A stretch of DNA of 9,372 nucleotides, from the NCBI GenBank assembly GCA_036380435.1, contig DASVES010000506.1:1-9372 (forward strand), in the 5' to 3' direction. Both the position numbers and the translations under genes were made by a program. How positions within the stretch are numbered: position 1 is the stretch's first letter; each line of letters opens with the position of its first letter. This document shows positions 7,732 through 9,372 of the stretch, piece after piece. The DNA comes from DASQDT01 sp036380435. GTDB lineage: Bacteria > Acidobacteriota > Blastocatellia > Pyrinomonadales > Pyrinomonadaceae. Under the pieces are notes generated by a model. The model did no database searches. It was not told where the DNA came from and was given only the letters and a program-made list of their open reading frames with translations.

Positions 7732-7740
7732 CCCCTTTGT

Positions 7741-7745
7741 GGAGG
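7741..7745 (+). promoter_or_regulatory. Ribosome binding site of the second exbD
   Basis: GGAGG, 9 nt before ATG 7755, a strong site that fixes this start over the ATG two codons later. Confidence 0.75.
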
Positions 7746-7754
7746 ATTTGAGCT

Positions 7755-8276
7755 ATGGGAATGAGTTCCAGTGGCGGCAGTAGTAGCGGCAGCACCAGCG
7801 CGCAGCCGAACATCAACGTCACGCCTTTGATCGACATCCTGCTGGTGCTCCTGATCATCTTCATGGTCATCACGCCGCTCAAGCCGGCGCGCTTCAAGAC
7901 GCTCGTCCCCGAGAAGAGCGACGAGATTACCGAGGCGGCGAAGGTCAGCCCGCGCACCCTGTCGATCACCGTGGGCAAAGACATGTCGGTGAAGCTGGTG
8001 CGCGGCGCCGACCCGGTGGCCGAAGGCACGGTCAACGACATGGGCGGGCTTGCCGCGTGGCTGTCGCAGGAGTTTAAGGGCCGCCGGGAGGGCGCCGTGT
8101 GGAAGGCCGGCTTCGAGAACCGCATTGACCTGCCGCCCGACGACCGCATCGAGAAGACCGTCTTCATCAAGGCCCCGCAGTCGTTCAAGTACGGCGAGGT
8201 CGTCAAGGTCATCGACGCCGTCAAGGGCGCGGGGGCCAACCCCGTGGGCCTCCAGACGGAGATGCTCGACCCGTAA
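7755..8276 (+). CDS. exbD: ExbD-family biopolymer transport protein (second copy)
   Basis: Second ExbD subunit of the same motor. The 173-residue product has a Ser/Gly-rich N-terminus, the signature NINVTPLIDILLVLLIIFMV with membrane aspartate Asp27, one helix (about 24-44) and a periplasmic domain with RTLSITVGKDMSVKLV and TVFIKAPQSFKYGEVVKVID. It is longer than the upstream copy because of an insertion (roughly residues 97-131, including GRREGAVWKAGFENRIDLPP) between the two halves of the periplasmic domain. It lacks the upstream copy's Ala/Pro tail. The two copies are alike at the membrane helix and diverged beyond it, which suggests non-interchangeable roles, for instance in a mixed ExbD pair within one ExbB ring. 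That is inference. Confidence 0.92.
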   Translation: MGMSSSGGSSSGSTSAQPNINVTPLIDILLVLLIIFMVITPLKPARFKTLVPEKSDEITEAAKVSPRTLSITVGKDMSVKLVRGADPVAEGTVNDMGGLAAWLSQEFKGRREGAVWKAGFENRIDLPPDDRIEKTVFIKAPQSFKYGEVVKVIDAVKGAGANPVGLQTEMLDP

Positions 8277-8294
8277 GGCGCGTGACCCATAGGC

Positions 8295-8318
8295 GTCGGG
8301 CCGCTCCCGGCCGGCGAC
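8295..8318 (+). other. GC-rich hairpin in the exbD-lipoprotein spacer
   Basis: GTCG (8295-8298) plus GGCCG (8299-8303) pair with CGGCC (8308-8312) and CGAC (8315-8318) around a CTCC loop, with GG bulged at 8313-8314. It begins 18 nt after the second exbD stop. No T-tract follows. Confidence 0.5.
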
Positions 8319-8387
8319 CGCAACACCGTTGGCGGGACGCGCGCGATATTTCGCTCCGAACACAACCGGAACTTGGGGTTCAAGTCA

Positions 8388-9257
8388 ATGAAACTCTCTC
8401 TCAACAGGTTAGTCCTGCTGCTCATGGTCGCCCTGACGGCCGCGTCCGCGTCCGGCTGCGGGGCCGTCAACCGCATCCGCGCCAAGAATGCCCTCAACGA
8501 GGGCGCGCGCGCCTACAAGGACGGGCGGTTCGACGAGGCGGAACAGAAGTTCAGGTCCGCGCGCGAATTAGACCCCGACCAGAAAAACGCCCCGCTCTTC
8601 ATCGCCCGCGCCGTCCACCAGCAGTACAAGCCGGGCGTGGACACGCCGGAGAACAAGGAGAAGGCCGACCGCGCCGTCGAGGCTTACAAGCAGGTCTTGG
8701 CTGCCCCCGGCATCGAGGAGAAGCACCGCGAGGACGCCTACAGCGCCATCGCCTACATCTACCGCCAGATGCGGGAGGAGAAGAAGGAGGAGGAGTGGCT
8801 GACGCAGCGCGCCAACAGCGGCGACGCGCCGCCCGCCAAACGCTCCGATGCCTACACCATCCTCGCCAGCAAGCAGTGGGACTGCGCCTACAACATCAAC
8901 GAGCAGAAGGAAAGCAAGAAGACCATCGACAAGGGCGACAAGGGCATCGTCGTCGAGTACGTCAAGCCCAAGAACCCCGACGACTTCAACAAGGCCATGG
9001 GGTGTGTTGACCGCGGCTTAGACCTCGTCAACCGGGCCATCGAGCAGAACAAGGACAACCCCAACGCCTGGTCGTACAAGACCAACCTGCTGCGTGAGCG
9101 CGCCAAGCTGGCGCAGATGGATGGCAAGCCCGAAGACAAGGCGCGCTTCGATTCCGAGGCCAACGCCGCCGAGCAGGAGCAGAAGCGCCTCAACGCCGCG
9201 GCCAACCAGAAGAAGGCCGACGAGGACGCCAAAAAGACGCCGCCCGCGGCCAGTTGA
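8388..9257 (+). CDS. TPR-containing lipoprotein, function unknown
   Basis: I do not recognise a named family. From ATG 8388 the product has 289 residues. It opens with a lipoprotein signal: basic start, hydrophobic stretch (8-18) and ASGC, putting the lipidated cysteine at Cys24. ALNEGARAYKDGRFDEAEQKFRSARELDP (about 35-63) is a clear TPR unit; weaker TPR-like helices follow at about 92-128 and 205-240. Two further cysteines (166, 206) could form a disulfide in the periplasm. The C-terminal 40 residues are Lys/Glu/Ala/Gln-rich, coiled-coil-like, ending PPAAS. An upstream in-frame TTG (8373) would add five residues and spoil the signal peptide start; the Shine-Dalgarno is weak (GGGG near 8375). 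Gene order makes it a likely envelope partner of the Ton motor, but that is inference. Confidence 0.85.
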   Translation: MKLSLNRLVLLLMVALTAASASGCGAVNRIRAKNALNEGARAYKDGRFDEAEQKFRSARELDPDQKNAPLFIARAVHQQYKPGVDTPENKEKADRAVEAYKQVLAAPGIEEKHREDAYSAIAYIYRQMREEKKEEEWLTQRANSGDAPPAKRSDAYTILASKQWDCAYNINEQKESKKTIDKGDKGIVVEYVKPKNPDDFNKAMGCVDRGLDLVNRAIEQNKDNPNAWSYKTNLLRERAKLAQMDGKPEDKARFDSEANAAEQEQKRLNAAANQKKADEDAKKTPPAAS

Positions 9258-9316
9258 AGCCGCGCGCCGTCGCCCTCCCCCGCGGCCCCGCGCCGCCGCC
9301 GACGATCACATTCCTC

Positions 9317-9350
9317 AGGTGATGCTCGACTTCCGAGTCGGGCATCACCT
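9317..9350 (+). terminator. 15-bp hairpin after the lipoprotein gene, candidate terminator
   Basis: AGGTGATGCTCGACT (9317-9331) pairs with AGTCGGGCATCACCT (9336-9350) over 15 positions, 14 Watson-Crick plus one G-U, around the tetraloop TCCG, a UNCG-type loop in RNA. The following bases are ATTCTTATAC, T-rich but not a U-tract, so Rho-independent termination is uncertain. Lying 59 nt after the last gene it suits the end of the operon. It could instead be an operator-like palindrome or leader structure of a gene beyond the window, since GAGAGG at 9362-9367 could be a Shine-Dalgarno. Confidence 0.5.
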
Positions 9351-9372
9351 ATTCTTATACAGAGAGGTCAGA

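Noticed and set aside
7562..8497. Open frame of 311 codons on the minus strand across the exbD genes
   Set aside because: A shadow of GC-rich codons opposite two clear exbD genes and a spacer; no recognisable domain.
8282..9010. Open frame of 242 codons on the plus strand overlapping the lipoprotein gene
   Set aside because: Arg/Pro/His-rich off-frame translation; the overlapping frame has a signal peptide, lipobox and TPR unit.

Overview
The window is a GC-rich (roughly two thirds G+C by eye) bacterial chromosome segment with nine protein genes, all on the + strand, in two blocks. The gene content (tgt-yajC-secD-secF, then tonB-exbB-exbD-exbD-TPR lipoprotein) indicates a diderm bacterium. 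The TonB N-terminus and the paired ExbD arrangement remind me most of Acidobacteriota (Blastocatellia-like). That placement is from memory and is only moderately certain.

Block 1 (1-4945) is the widely conserved queuosine/Sec-accessory cluster: tRNA-guanine transglycosylase (tgt), YajC, SecD and SecF. All four proteins keep their family hallmarks. The Tgt carries an acidic, serine-containing insertion of about 32 residues. The unusual part is between the genes. Upstream of tgt, between yajC and secD, between secD and secF, and after secF there are four short noncoding elements. Each is built from tandem heptamers (or nonamers) that fold back into a long hairpin, and each uses a different repeat word. 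The secD-secF hairpin fills its spacer almost exactly, leaving 3 nt after the secD stop and 5 nt before the secF start. Neither secD nor secF has a visible Shine-Dalgarno sequence.

Positions 4946-5340 are a noncoding stretch with GC-rich hairpins followed by an AT-rich island, probably the promoter and leader region of the second block.

Block 2 (5341-9372) is an energy-transducing Ton operon: TonB, the ExbB/TolQ-type proton channel, two consecutive ExbD proteins and a TPR lipoprotein. ExbB and the ExbDs would use the proton motive force, TonB would carry the energy across the periplasm to outer-membrane receptors, and the lipoprotein may be an envelope partner. Every spacer in this operon (69-148 nt) holds a GC-rich hairpin. 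ExbB and the ExbDs have clear Shine-Dalgarno sequences, TonB has one at slightly long spacing, and the lipoprotein gene has only a weak one. A 15-bp hairpin with a UCCG loop follows the last gene.

I found no mobile-element gene, CRISPR array, tRNA or rRNA. The genes are ordinary core functions. The part most worth study is the set of heptamer-built hairpins.
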